Shown here one piece after another: positions 27,501 to 38,392 of a stretch of DNA of 64,000 bases. The position numbers and the translations under genes were made by a program. Source of the DNA: Chamaecrista fasciculata (Eukaryota; Streptophyta; Magnoliopsida; Fabales; Fabaceae); contig QANZ01000187.1 in the NCBI GenBank assembly GCA_003254925.1, positions 3,147-67,146 of the forward strand, in the 5' to 3' direction. The stretch's first letter is position 1. Each line of letters begins with the position of its first letter. Below the pieces are notes generated by a model, which was not told where the DNA came from, made no database searches, and saw nothing but the letters and a program-made list of their open reading frames with translations.

Positions 27501-28859
27501 CTTCACCATGTCTTTGTCTAGAGTTTGCACTCCATCTGGTTTAATCCCCTTGGCGTATAAATAACCCAGTATTTCACCTTCACGGATGGCCAAGTTGTAG
27601 GCTAACTCCTCTATCAGCATACCTTTATAGCTGACCTCTAGAATTTCTACTTTGACAGGAGCTGCCTCCTTGGCTGCCTGAAGTCTTGCTGCCTTTCGAC
27701 TTGCTTTACTCCATTTCCTCCCTTTCCTTGCTGTCACAGCACCAGGAATAGAGACACTGAGTTCCGACGTGTCCTCATCAGGAACCTCATCCTCTAATAT
27801 GCGCCTCCTTGGTCCTCCTCCAGCTGGAGTACTCTTCTTTCGGTAATCATCTTTAAACTTTCCTGGAGAAGGGGCCTTTCCTGGTTTAGGGGGGGCAAGA
27901 ACTGCTTGGGCAATTAGGGGATCAACTACTGGTTTCTTGGTGGCAAACTTGTCGATCAAGATTGGCTTCCTCTCTTTAGTTTTAGCAGCTGTATTAGAAG
28001 CCCCTGTATCCTTCAAAATAACAGGCTTTTTAATGGTTGGAGGAGCTACAGAAGGTTTAGCTTGTAACATTGGTTGTGGTCTTAAAGGTGGCTGAGGAGC
28101 TCTACGGGATTCACGAGATTGAGATGGTATGTTCTCCCCTCTACCTGTTCGAGAATTCTCTCCAGCATTCTTGTCCGAAGATTTGGGTGCTTGTTTTACA
28201 ACTTTCTGCACAGATGCCATTGTGTCCCCTTTACGCCATACACTCTTCATAGTTTTGGCCTTCCTGATTGTTGTTGAATACACAGGTCTCTCATTCTTAG
28301 GACTAGATACTCTATTAGATATTGCTGGCTTATTTACTGACCCGTTATTTCTTTTACCATCCAACTTTGGACTCTCTAGCTTTTCAGCCTTATCCAACAC
28401 CTCTCCAAGTGATTCAATCACTCGACCCCTCTCTTCTGCATTGTTGAAATTCCGGACATCAGATTCCTCAGTTAATCTTGAGGCGCTCCAAGACTCAGAA
28501 TCCATGCCCAAAATAGGGTCAACTTTTGTCTCTGAGGACTTTAATACAGGCTTAGGAGGAGGCTTAAGGACAAAGCTAGCATTAACATCTCCAACTTTAT
28601 CTCCTCCATTGGAGATAGAATCAAGGAACACTGCATTGCCTTGTTCAGCAATGAAATTAGAAGTCACTGAATATCTACAGACAGACAAGGAGACAAAATG
28701 GCACCTACTTCCACTCCTAAAGTTTCCTCTAGAAAGAGAAACTCTCCTCAAAAGGGAATAAGACCTTCCAGATGAACTCAAACCTACGAGGCTTCCCAAA
28801 CCCCCAGGGGAAGCTAGAGAAGCCATTGTTCCCTGAAAGTTACCTTCCAGTATAAACAT
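21508..28859 (-). CDS. FUG1: Chloroplast translation initiation factor IF-2 (FUG1 type), 1018 aa
   Basis: GTPase that brings initiator fMet-tRNA to the 30S subunit in plastids. Twelve exons (minus): 28859-27342, 27235-27203, 26374-26261, 26041-25892, 25763-25665, 25567-25505, 24948-24793, 24662-24597, 24108-23872, 23204-22929, 22564-22376, 21663-21508. All join in frame, giving 1018 aa; I recall 1026 for Arabidopsis FUG1 (At1g17220). Seen: a Ser/Arg-rich N-terminus fitting a transit peptide; a Pro/Lys-rich linker; the IF2 N domain (from about 425); the G domain with GHVDHGK (500-506, split exactly at the exon 1/2 junction), GGITQG, DTPGHE, NKID and SALKG; then beta-barrel domains to the C-terminus 'EGVGV'. 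The start at 28859 was chosen because '[15 protein letters not shown]' lines up with the FUG1 start; an in-frame ATG at 28913 is possible. The intron after exon 4 has a GC donor. Confidence 0.96.
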
Positions 28860-29336
28860 TGAGCCCCCACAATAGAACGGGCTCCAAATAAATACCCAGT
28901 GAGATTTTAACAAGTCATTCTAATTACTCCGCATGAACTGAAACATAACCTACACCACTTAACAATTGAACCTACCCAGAAACGAAATTCTCCAGCAAAT
29001 AGACAAATTAAGAGCAATACGGTACCTCGACTGCAAAAAATGAAACTTTTTGGAGTTCATGTTCTGGGATTTTGCTGATTAACGTCACATTTGCAGAAGG
29101 GAAAGAAATAAAGAAGAAAGAAAGGAAGAGAGAGAGAGAGAGACAGGGAAGTAGGCAAAGTAGGGTGCTTTGTGACTGTGGAAATGAAGATGAAGATAAT
29201 ATGGAATGGGCAGAAAACCAGTTGGAGATGGCGCGTGTCGATATTTTTATCTTCTCGTCAAAATTTGTCTATGCGATAAGGGCCTTTTCGTAGTTTTCTG
29301 TGCACAATGTCTTGCTTCCCCCATGTTTCTCGAACG
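28860..29336. other. IF2 5' flank and leader
   Basis: No gene seen. 29100-29150 is GA-rich (CT-rich on the IF2 strand), as in many plant 5' leaders. A candidate leader intron may end just before 28860, but I could not fix it. The promoter must lie between here and the retroposon stub at 29337. Confidence 0.35.
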
Positions 29337-29394
29337 CAAGCAGATTATTTTTTTATTATTATTTTTTTTTGGTAAACACAAGCAAATTATTTTT
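29337..29394 (-). mobile_element. 26-bp retroposon stub with 16-bp target duplication
   Basis: caagcagattattttt (29337-29352) and caagcaaattattttt (29379-29394) differ at one base and flank a T-rich insert. On the minus strand the insert reads 'tgtttacc' followed by an A-run. That 3' end resembles 'gtaacc' plus A-run of the full SINE at 20826-20932. Confidence 0.55.
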
Positions 29395-29826
29395 GTCACC
29401 CACAGAACTTAATTATTTTAGTATTGTATTACTAAATTAGTAAATTTTATAAATAATCACAGGTTACGTACTTTTTTTTAAAGGTAAAAGATTCTTTTGA
29501 TTAATACTTAAAGTTTTATAATTTTATCAATTTTATTTTGGCCAAAGTCCTATTTTGGTCCCTCTGTTATGTTCATTGTTCCAAATAGGTCTCTCAGTTA
29601 TTTTTCGTTCCATATTGGTCCCTCAGTTATCCAAAACTTGTTAAAGTTGGTCCCTCTAACGTTTTCCATCCATTTTTCCGTTAAAAGAGAGAAAAAATAA
29701 GTTTTCATCCCCAAAAGTTTTATTTTCTTATATTAAGGTCCTTTTCTTTTTATAATAGGATCAAAACATAAGAAAAATAAATAAATTAAAATTTTATGTG
29801 AATTTTCCCTAAAACACAGAAGTTCT

Positions 29827-30457
29827 CTCTCTTTCTCTTCGGAATCCGACGACGATGACGACGGCGGAGGCGAGGAATCTAAATCTGGGTCCGGCGAGGT
29901 GGTGACGGTGAAGCTGGGGAAGTTTATGAGTAAGAATGACGGCGGCGACGGCGAGGAGGTGTTTCTCGATGGGGTCGTTTGCGTATGTGATGGAGGAGAA
30001 TTCGTTGCTTCGGGTACCCATTAGGGCACTGATAAGGAAGAAGCCATTTTTGCCGTTGACGCCGGGACACAAGGCGGCGATGTCGGAATGCGACGGCGAG
30101 TCGAGGAGGGAATTGGGGTTTTCGGGATTGAGGGAAAGAGATGATTTGAACCGAGAGAAAGGGGTTTCGGGGAAGATTATGAACAGAAATGAGAGCTATT
30201 CGGTGTCGAAGATTTGGCTGCGAGGAGGAGGGAAGAAGATGAACAAAATCGGAGATTGGAGAGCGGTTTCGTTTCGATTTCCGTTACAGAGAAACGTTGT
30301 TGTGGATAATAATGAGAAGAGTAATGGAAGCACGATTTCGGAGATCATTGAAATGGGGAAATGGGAAAACGGAGAAGAAGGAAGAGTGACTGTGAGTGAG
30401 GAAGGAAACCAGAGTTGGAATAGCTTTACTTTCCATAAAATTCACTTAAAATCTTAA
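29827..30457 (+). pseudogene. Captured 3' part of an ATL-type RING-H2 ubiquitin-ligase gene
   Basis: The intronless GC-rich core of the MULE encodes the C-terminal region of an ATL protein. The first part (about 29827-29950) has an acidic Ser/Asp stretch then VVTVKLGKF in one frame. From about 29936 the next frame gives ARRCFSMGSFAYVM, LTPGHKAAMSECDGESRRE, then SYSVSKIWLRGG. These are the conserved post-RING motifs of ATL proteins as I know them. The RING-H2 finger and the N-terminal membrane segment are missing. The frame change near 29940-29960 shows decay, although 29936-30457 remains open for 173 codons and could still be translated. ATLs are usually single-exon genes, which fits easy capture. 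Confidence 0.72.
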
Positions 30458-30682
30458 TTTATGTTTTGATCTTATTATATAAAAAGGACCTTAATATAAG
30501 AAAATAAAATTTTTGGGGATGGAAGTTTATTTTTCCCCTCTTTTTAACGGAAAAATAGATGAAAAACGTTAGAGTGACCAACTTTAACAAGTTTTGGATA
30601 ACTGAAGGACCAATATGGAACGAAAAATAACTAAGGGACCTATTTGGAACAATGAGCATAACAGAGAAACCAAAATAGGACT

Positions 30683-31520
30683 TGTTAGTATAGTTAGTAA
30701 TTAAAGTCCCATATTGGATAATTTATAGAATTGAGAAGGGTATATAAATGATTGTTAAGTCATTTATAATAATTGAATTATATATATATATATATCTTAT
30801 ATTATATAGCTCCACTCCTTTCTGGTCGTCCACATTTTAAAACTATAGTACAAAATTAATAATAAGAGAAAAATTATTATTTGATCCCTTCTTTTTTACT
30901 GAGTTAACGATTTAGTCCCTCATTTATCTTACATACATATTTGCGTGCCCGTTAGGGCACGCAAAGCCTCTAGTATATATATGTGTGTGTGTCAAAGATG
31001 GGCACTTGGGGCAATTGGGCTTCTGGCTAATAATTAATTTTAATTATTATTCTTTTCGAATTGATTAATTAATTAATTAATTCGAATTATAAAGAGAGAA
31101 GTGCCCATTCATGAACAGTCATGAACATTCATTATTTACAGAGAATTCAGTTTAATCCCGAAGAGACATGATTGTTCACTTTTAAACAAATATGAATGTT
31201 CATTTATGAAAGGTTGTAACCTGTTATTTATGTTAGAATCTGAAAGGTTGTATCTGTTCAAATTTTTCCTATAAATAATACTTCTTCTCAACAAACAAAG
31301 CATATCATATTCAACTTATCTTTCTCTGTTTTGTGTTCAGAAGGTGTTATAGTATTGCTGGTTATAACACCAGGCTTTGTAAATCCGGGAGGAAATTTGC
31401 CATAAACACCCAGCAGCATACAAATAGTGGGGGCTTAATTTTCTTAAGGACAGTAACCACACTATCAAAGCCTACTCTGTCTTTCGTATTCTATCAAAAG
31501 CCTATTATATTCTTCTAACA
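30683..31520 (+). mobile_element. Solo LTR inside the MULE right arm, TSD GGACT
   Basis: Termini TGTTAG...CTAACA are flanked by GGACT at 30678-30682 and 31521-31525, which restores the MULE arm exactly. A TATA box 'cctataaataat' near 31269 gives plus orientation. The LTR is 838 bp, of which 179 bp are an inserted Helitron, so the LTR itself is about 659 bp. No internal region remains. The start resembles common plant copia LTRs beginning 'tgttagtatagttag'. Confidence 0.9.
30795..30973 (+). mobile_element. Non-autonomous Helitron B (179 bp), nested in the LTR
   Basis: Starts TC after a host A and ends CTAG before a host T. A perfect 8-bp stem hairpin (GCGTGCCC gtta GGGCACGC, 30943-30962) lies 7 bp before the end. 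The insertion site is a TA-repeat within the LTR. Ends match Helitrons A and C. Confidence 0.85.
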
Positions 31521-31531
31521 GGACTTTGGCC

Positions 31532-33089
31532 ATTTTATATTCATCTAATTAATTAATGACAAATTCTATGTGTTTTTTTAGTTTGAGTCAAGATCTATAT
31601 TTTTTTTCAACAATTTCACATTACCTATTAAGTCATGTATAGTTTGTTTTTAATTCATTAGATGAAGTTAGTATAAAGAATATAATTAATTAAAACACAA
31701 AATATGTAGTCATATATGTCTTTTCTTTTGTTGTTTGTTGGTTTTCTGTACTGTATTTTAAGGGCAAAAAAAAAAAAAAAACTAACTCATCCCTTAGTTC
31801 AAAAACATATGTGATCAACACATTTGTCCGTGTTTAATTAAACATTTTTCTTTTCATTAGACAACTCTTCTAGATTTTTCACATCCTGAGCTTATTATCT
31901 CTACTAAACTCAATTCAACAGAATAATGCCAAGTGGTGTCAAATTGTCAAATACAAATGGCCTCGGAAACATAGCATCAAGCCTTGTAATCCCCACTAAA
32001 AAGTGCACTCGAAGCATTAGAATTCAAATCCAAGATGTTTACTTGTTTAGTACTTCTTCCGGTTCTATATATCTAATGTTTAATATAGATACACATAGAT
32101 TAAGGAAATGATTAACTCATCTAGAAAGAAGAGAAAAATGAGATAAAAAGATTAAACTATCCATATTAAATAACTCCTAATTAGTCACATAAGTTAATAG
32201 TAACTTTGATGACTCTATTATATTTAATAAGGGTAGAATGGTACAAAAATAATTAATGTTCTCTTGAATTTATAAAACATCATATATTTTAGAACAAAAA
32301 ATATTCTCCAAAACATTAAATATATACAACCGGAGGGAGTATAATTTATAGTTATAATGGATGATGTTGAATTTCTCACAACAATGAATGCATCAGCTAA
32401 ATTATCATTCTCACGAAGTAGTTGAAGTAACAAAAATCAAGGTAGATTTGCACTCAAATCCAATTTCTAAATACTGATCTTTCTCTCTCCTCTCCCCCTC
32501 TCCTTTTATTCCATACTTCACTCGTAGTATAATTTAACTTATTTATTCCCTTTGCAATGTCCGTTAGACATTATTGTCTTGGTAGTGTTTGGAGGGAGAG
32601 TTACACTCAGTCTTAAAACTCATACCAATCATTAAACCAGTTTAATAATCTAACTGTGGCTGAACCGGTAACAACTAAATATGGTTTTATATAACAGTAA
32701 TTATATACCATTAATTCAATATAGTAAATAATGAGCCAATATATAACTTTTGTCACTAGTTTTTTCCATGCTCAAGTACCACGTTTCCTTATTATTTAGC
32801 AAATCCAACAATATATAGCACAGAATAAAGTTTTATCCGGTTCATATTATGGGAAGCCATTTGGAACCGAATATTGTACAGATTGTAAGAGACAATCATT
32901 CACCTTTCATTCTCAACTTCTTATTGGTTTATTGAAAAATGTCAAGGAAAGAAGAGAACAAAAATACAAAATCACAGTTTTAATGAGTTTCTACAGCAGT
33001 GTAGTAGATCAGATTTCATGTCTTCTGCCAATATGTATACATAGTTCAGTATTTTTATTAAACAAGTTATATCAACCCAGGAATCAGAA
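31532..33089. other. Intergenic AT-rich DNA
   Basis: No gene seen. It contains poly-A at 31766-31781 and phrases 'aaccggt'/'aaaccagt' at 32630-32670 typical of old transposon relics. 'gaaccgaatattgtacag' near 32865 is unremarkable. The right end is the 3' flank of the endosulfine gene. Confidence 0.35.
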
Positions 33090-34680
33090 TTACTCATTCG
33101 AAGGTGCATCCTCGGGTGGACAACTTCCTCCTTCTATTTAAAACAAGAAAAGAAAAACGAATGAGAATTTTGTTCACAATCATTTGAGTTATAACACAAA
33201 AAATATATCAAGTACCACCACTACTATACTCACAGAACAAAACCATTGATCTAAACAAGACATACCTTCGCCTGAAGGAGCATATTGAGATTTCCGGTAA
33301 CGTGTTTGCTGCTGTGTTGGCTGCAATGCAAAAGTTCCCATGAGAATTTGTTATGCATATCATACCAAAAATGGCAGGTGTGTGCAGATATAAATAATTT
33401 CTTTCAAGAAGAAAGTGTAAATTATTGTAGAATACAAAGAATTTTGCCTTAAAAGGTTTCACTTTTCAACATAAAAAACCCAGAGTAATCTAACTTTCGA
33501 TTAGTTCATTCATTTTGTTTCTTTTTCTTGGAAGGAGGGCTTTACTTGTCGATGCAGTCAAAACTCATTGAAAGAAAATGGCACCATCTCAAATCTCATT
33601 TAGTCTATACTTTTTTTTTTGGTACAAATTCATACTATACTTTAGATAAATGAAAACTTCAACCAATATGTCAAAAAGGACACAACTTGTGTGTGACATA
33701 GAAGTAACATTCTTTTGGTCCGCAATAACTAAGGTTGGACAGCAAGTGATCCAATACCACAAAACACTGCATAGTAGCCAGATGAAAGGTTGATCCTTAG
33801 TTGATTTTACACTAGTTCTGAGTTTAATTACTTTTAGATTCAGTAGAGAAACAACCCTTCATGTTAATAATGAAACTGCAAACAAAATTTCAATAAGACA
33901 CCATTTTCGCAAGGTAAGAAACCATAGCATGACATATACTTAACAGAAGAACAAGGTGAAATCAATAAAGAAACCATTGTTATCAAACTTCCAGTAAGCA
34001 ACATGCAGATGGGAGGATATTGAGTAAATACCTGCAATTTAGGCCGCAGAGCCTCAAGTGGTCCCTTAGGCTTCTCACCACCTTGCTGTTTCATGTGTAA
34101 GGTACAGATGAGAGTGCGACAGATATAGTCAATATACGCATATTTTGCTTGATTATAGATGCATACAGAAGCGAGGTTTCTAGAAGTACCTTTCCAAGTG
34201 CCCAATCCGCAGAATCAAAATATGCGCGTTCATGGTCCTGGCAAAAGTTGTAATTTTTAAAAGAATAGATAAAGGCATAAAGCACATATGGCACCAAATA
34301 ACAATGGTCTTTAGCCATCGTTCTTCAAGAACTGAATTTATGAAAAAATATACAAACACCTCACACATGTACCTTGGATATTAGTGGTTGCTTTTTGGGT
34401 ATAAGTCCTCCATATTTTTTCTTTACAGCTTCTTCCTACAAGATTTTCAAACTAAATAATCTAGAAAATAATAGTTTTCTTGATTTCTTTTAAAAAAAAT
34501 TGTAGAACAGAGATTATCTGTTTTATCTCAGATAAGCTCTCCGGTAACTTTTAAATTGTAATTAAAGCATGAAAGAAGACAGGATTTTAACACAACCTCT
34601 TCCTTGGATGATGGCATGAGTGACTCATCAGATGTATTAGCATTCACTTCTTGTTCTTTATTATCCTCAATGTTAGACAT
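33090..34680 (-). CDS. Endosulfine/ARPP-19 family protein, 6 coding exons, 115 aa
   Basis: Small phosphoprotein; in animals and yeast the family inhibits PP2A-B55 after Greatwall phosphorylation of the Ser in FDSxDY. The plant role is little known. Exons (minus): 34680-34597, 34435-34373, 34237-34190, 34085-34032, 33320-33266, 33133-33090. Frames join to 115 aa. Seen: an acidic N-terminus (MSNIEDNKEQE), KKKYGGLIPKKQPLISKDHERAYFDSADWALGK split over exons, LEALRPKLQ, and RYRKSQYAP near the end. The key phosphosite motif FDSADW (Ser58) is present, with Trp where animals have Tyr. The start is the first ATG after a likely 5'-UTR intron (acceptor GCAG near 34704). The last acceptor could be 34134/34131-type alternatives, changing one residue. 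5' UTR probably near 35500-35750. Confidence 0.88.
33605..33643 (-). mobile_element. Possible retroposon stub in endosulfine intron
   Basis: 'ctatacttt' at 33605-33613 and 33635-33643 flanks a T-run followed by 'ggtacaaattcata'; on the minus strand this ends 'gtacc' plus A-run, like the other SINE tails. The duplication is only 9 bp, so chance is possible. Confidence 0.35.
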
Positions 34681-35794
34681 AAGGTCCTTTTGCAAGTAAA
34701 CTGCAGCAACAAAGGCCATGTTAGTACATAATATTCCACTGCATGAAATGCCATGGATGTGAACAAAAGTCTCATTATAGCTCTAGTCAGCAATCCCTTT
34801 CAGTGAAAAACCATAACACTTCAATTGATATGCTATTTAAAAGTTAAAAGAAAAGCTGAACTGAATTTAAATTTATGTAACAATAGTTAATCCGAAGAAA
34901 GTCAGATTCTACTAATTATATCCGGTTTATGTTTTTCATCTTATTTCACTTATTCTTAAGGGAAACCACACTGCAAGAGTGAAAAAAATGCAAATGCTAT
35001 TTCCCAAGATATATTCTATTGAACAAGCCTCCTCATAAAAATGTTTTCTACCTTACAAGTGGAAAGATAATTTTGTACCCAACCCACAAAGCAAGATTCT
35101 GTGGTTTTTCACAAGGGAAAGGGAAAAGCTAGTGGTACAACTTTGTGGCCACCAAAAACATAAAAAAGACTCCTTTTTCCGCACCATTGATCTACAGATA
35201 GTTTTGGCAGTAGAGCATCAAGAAAGCTTACTAACTAGTAAATGCTCTCATACCTAGCAATTTCAGGAACAATTCAGACTTCCAAGATTTTGGTGAATTA
35301 AAACGCCAAATAATAAAGAACATTGATAACGGTTGTTGAAGCTCAACAACACCTACCAATAAATTCTAAAGCCTCTAACCCTTAAAGCATCAGAGGTTGA
35401 ACCCCATGAAAAATCAGGAATCTATATAGCATTAGAATGTTGGTGTTGAAGCTCAAGAACACCGAATAGTAAAATTCTAAAGCATGTACCCCCAGAAAGC
35501 GTCAAAGGCTAGAGTTATCGCAGCTAAAATGAAAAATTGCCAAGGACACAGCCAAAAAAAGAAAAGAAGCTCAATTTTGAAACTTGAGAGAGGCAAATAT
35601 CAGAAAAGCAAACCAAAGAAAGAATACCAATCAGCGAAAAAAAAAAAAGAAGATTGAATTCAAGAGAAACAAAAGATCCTAACAGGAACATACCGGGGCG
35701 TCGAAATACTGTCAATTTTTTTTTCCGATGGTCACGCCTCTCTCCTCTCTTCCCTGTAATCCCTCCTCTTCCTGCGTATGTCTTAATCACAGCT

Positions 35795-35836
35795 GTTTTT
35801 TTTTTTTTTTTTTTTTTTTTTTTNAAAAAAAAAAAT
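35795..35836. other. Poly-T / N / poly-A assembly join
   Basis: A run of about 29 T, a single N at 35824 and a run of 11 A. A lone N between opposed homopolymers marks a consensus failure or a joined contig end rather than real sequence. Confidence 0.7.
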
Positions 35837-36270
35837 CACCAAGTGAAAAATAAAAAAATAAACAAGTTAAATCTACAGAAAAAATAATAATGCGTGCCAT
35901 TTATGATGTCATTTTGCAGCCACAATACTTGTAACATTATCACAAGTCAACTTGCTAAATCCATTAGGTGCTATTTGCATCAAATAATAGACCAAGGGGT
36001 TTGTTTATTATATATATTGTGTGTAAATGAAAGTCTAAAGAATGACATTTTCTTAGGGCTTGTTTGGAAGCAATTGCATTTCATAAGCTCAACCAAGTAA
36101 TTGAGATGAGATGATGTTGTAATTGGATGAGATTAGATGATGTATTGGTGTTTGGGTTATTTTAGAGAAAATGATGTTAAATAGGGTGTGAAATTATATA
36201 AAAGGGTATGTAATGATTGTGGTGGGTTGAAATGAGTTTATGAATTTTTTTAATTTGTATAGGAATATAA

Positions 36271-36504
36271 ATGGTAAGAAATAATGAAATGATAGGTGTT
36301 TGGTTGTGGTTTGAGTGAAATGATATTGAGATGAGATGATATTGGAAAGCGTGAGGATGAAATATTTTTGGATGAATGGTAAGAAATAATGAAATGAGAT
36401 GGAGATAATGAGATGAGATGATAGGTGTTTGGTTGTGGTTTGAGTGAAATGATATTGAGATGAGATGATATTGGAAAGCGTGAGGATGAGATATTTTTGG
36501 ATGA
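36271..36504 (+). repeat. Tandem duplication of a 106-128-bp unit
   Basis: Two units begin 'atggtaagaaataatgaaat' at 36271 and 36377. They share a roughly 95-bp stretch almost exactly ('taggtgtttggttgtggttt...'); the second has about 22 extra bases. GA/TG-rich sequence of the same type recurs at 36090-36140 and 38600-38760, so the block 36050-38765 may be one decayed element into which Helitron A inserted. Confidence 0.7.
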
Positions 36505-37662
36505 AGGGTTTTGGGTCCATCTTATTGAATGAGATGATGGACCAAAATGAAAATAATATTAAAATTATTTTAAGATTACAATTTGGTCCATAAATTTGAA
36601 TGGTCCAATTAATCGATCTCTAACATGTGTAAATGATAACTCGGGGCCCGTAGAAAATCCCAGCCATCAATAATCGGGTCTATTTATGAAATTCAATGAC
36701 CAAAAAATAATAAACAATAGTTTGGGGACTAGAATGTAAATAACATGAAAATTATTGTAAACATACAATTTGGTCCACAACTTTGTATCGATCCAATGAA
36801 TCGGTCCATAACTAATCTCGTAGTTTGATAAACAAAATAAGACCAGAAATAGTTTTATTACTGAAACAAAAGTAATCTCATAATTTAAGGATCAGACTAG
36901 CAACAATTCCAACAAATGGGAAGATAAAAAATTATTTTAACTCCTTTTAATTTTTACACAAAACTTCATAAAATATATTGAAAAAAAGTATGAATTGAAT
37001 TGTATAATAGTAAAAAACATATAGGAATGTTGCTGTTTGGACTAAAAAATATAACAAATATTTTGCGGACCAAAATGCAACTCATCTCGTAATTTGAGTA
37101 AAATCTAACCATAAATAGTTTTATGACCGAAACAAATAGAAGAACATTGAGACAATAAAAAACAAAACAACATTGCAATTTTTTAGCTACCTATGATTCG
37201 AACCAAAAAAAATAATTGACACGTGGAAACTTGTGTATTTTCCCAACCAAAAAATAACCGTTATTTCTCCATTATCCACAACGTATAATCATCAGATGAT
37301 TTTGGACATGAATATAGAACAAAAAATAGTTTGAGGACCAAAATGAAACTAATTGCATATTTTGAGGAAAAGAAACTAAACAAAAAATAGTTTTAGGAGC
37401 TAAGGAAACTGAGCTCATAGTTTGAGGATCAAAATGCTTATAAAAGTGAAAAGAATATTGTAGCGAGAATAGAATAAGATTGTAACTTAAAAAATAATTT
37501 AAGGATTCAATTGTATATTTTGCTCAAAACAAATAGAAGAATATTGGGACTAAAAAAAATAACAACATTGCAAATGAACAAAAATAATTTTTGTTTAATT
37601 AAGTTAATATAAATATATATATAATACAATATATATATAATATATATAATAACAATATATTA
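36505..37662. other. AT-rich transposon relic, no gene
   Basis: No coding region. Repeated phrases such as 'ggaccaaaatg', 'atttggtcca' and 'tagtttgaggac' occur at many points, as in decayed MULE arms. No clear ends. Confidence 0.4.
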
Positions 37663-38392
37663 TCTATACTATATTATATGTCTGAGGAGTTTTCTGGTAG
37701 TCGGTTATTTAAAATTATAGTATAAAATAAATAATTTCAAATATAATCTATTAAAATAAATAAAAACAAAATGAAACAAATCACTCACGTCCTGTTGAAT
37801 TGTTCATCCCACGTCCTCATTTTATTTTAAATATAATCTATCAAAATAAATAGAAACAAAATAAAAAAACAATTCACTCTACGTTCATTTTATTTAATTA
37901 ACCCACATCTTCAATTGTTCATCCCACGTCCTCATTTTATTTCAAATATAATCTATCAAAATAAATAGAAACAAAATAAAAAACAATTCACTCTACGTTC
38001 ATTTTATTTAATTAACCCACGTCTTCAATTGTTCATCCCTCCTCATTCCCATATTTATTATTTAATTTTAAATATAATACATGTAAATATTATAAAAATA
38101 AAGAATCATCCTCACATTCATTATTTTAGATACATTCACATTCAGTCATAAAATTATAAGAAGAGTAATTTTCTTTCTACAAAAAAATGAAGTTTTAATT
38201 TAAAATTTAAATTTTATGATTTTATTTTATATTTTTCTCATTCTTTTTTCTCTTATTAATTTCATAGAACAATTTTTTTATGTATTTATATATGTTGATT
38301 TATCGAAGTCATTGTTATATATATCTTAATTAAATTATTTTAAATTTTATATACATACTTACATGCCTGTTAGGATACGCAAAGCCGTCTAG
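37663..38392 (+). mobile_element. Non-autonomous Helitron A (730 bp)
   Basis: Begins TC after A (TCTATACTATATTATATG) and ends CTAG before T, with a weaker hairpin at about 38365-38380 ('gcctgttaggatacgc'). Ends match Helitrons B and C. The interior has a tandem repeat of about 125 bp (37800-38040) with 'acccacgtcttcaattgttc'. No coding capacity. Confidence 0.82.

Larger units (their letters stand above)
29540..31531 (+). mobile_element. MULE-like element with ~228-bp TIRs, carrying an ATL gene piece
   Basis: Left arm 29540-29767 is the inverted counterpart of the right arm 30463-30682, which resumes after an inserted LTR at 31526-31531 (TTGGCC). Outer ends are GGCCAAAGTCC and GGACTTTGGCC. 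The 695-bp interior is GC-rich and unlike its surroundings, and carries an ATL RING-H2 gene fragment. No transposase is present, so it is non-autonomous, of Pack-MULE type. Flanks 'attttattt' and 'attttatat' match at 8 of 9 bases as a possible 9-bp target duplication, but the exact edge is uncertain. The superfamily call rests on the long TIRs and gene capture. Confidence 0.75.

Noticed and set aside
28129..28761. 210-codon plus-strand open frame
   Set aside because: Antisense shadow of the IF2 first exon, which matches FUG1 throughout.
36194..36520. 108-codon frame with internal repeats (SNIISSQYHFTQTTTKH)
   Set aside because: Product of the tandem DNA repeat at 36271-36504; no sign of a real protein.
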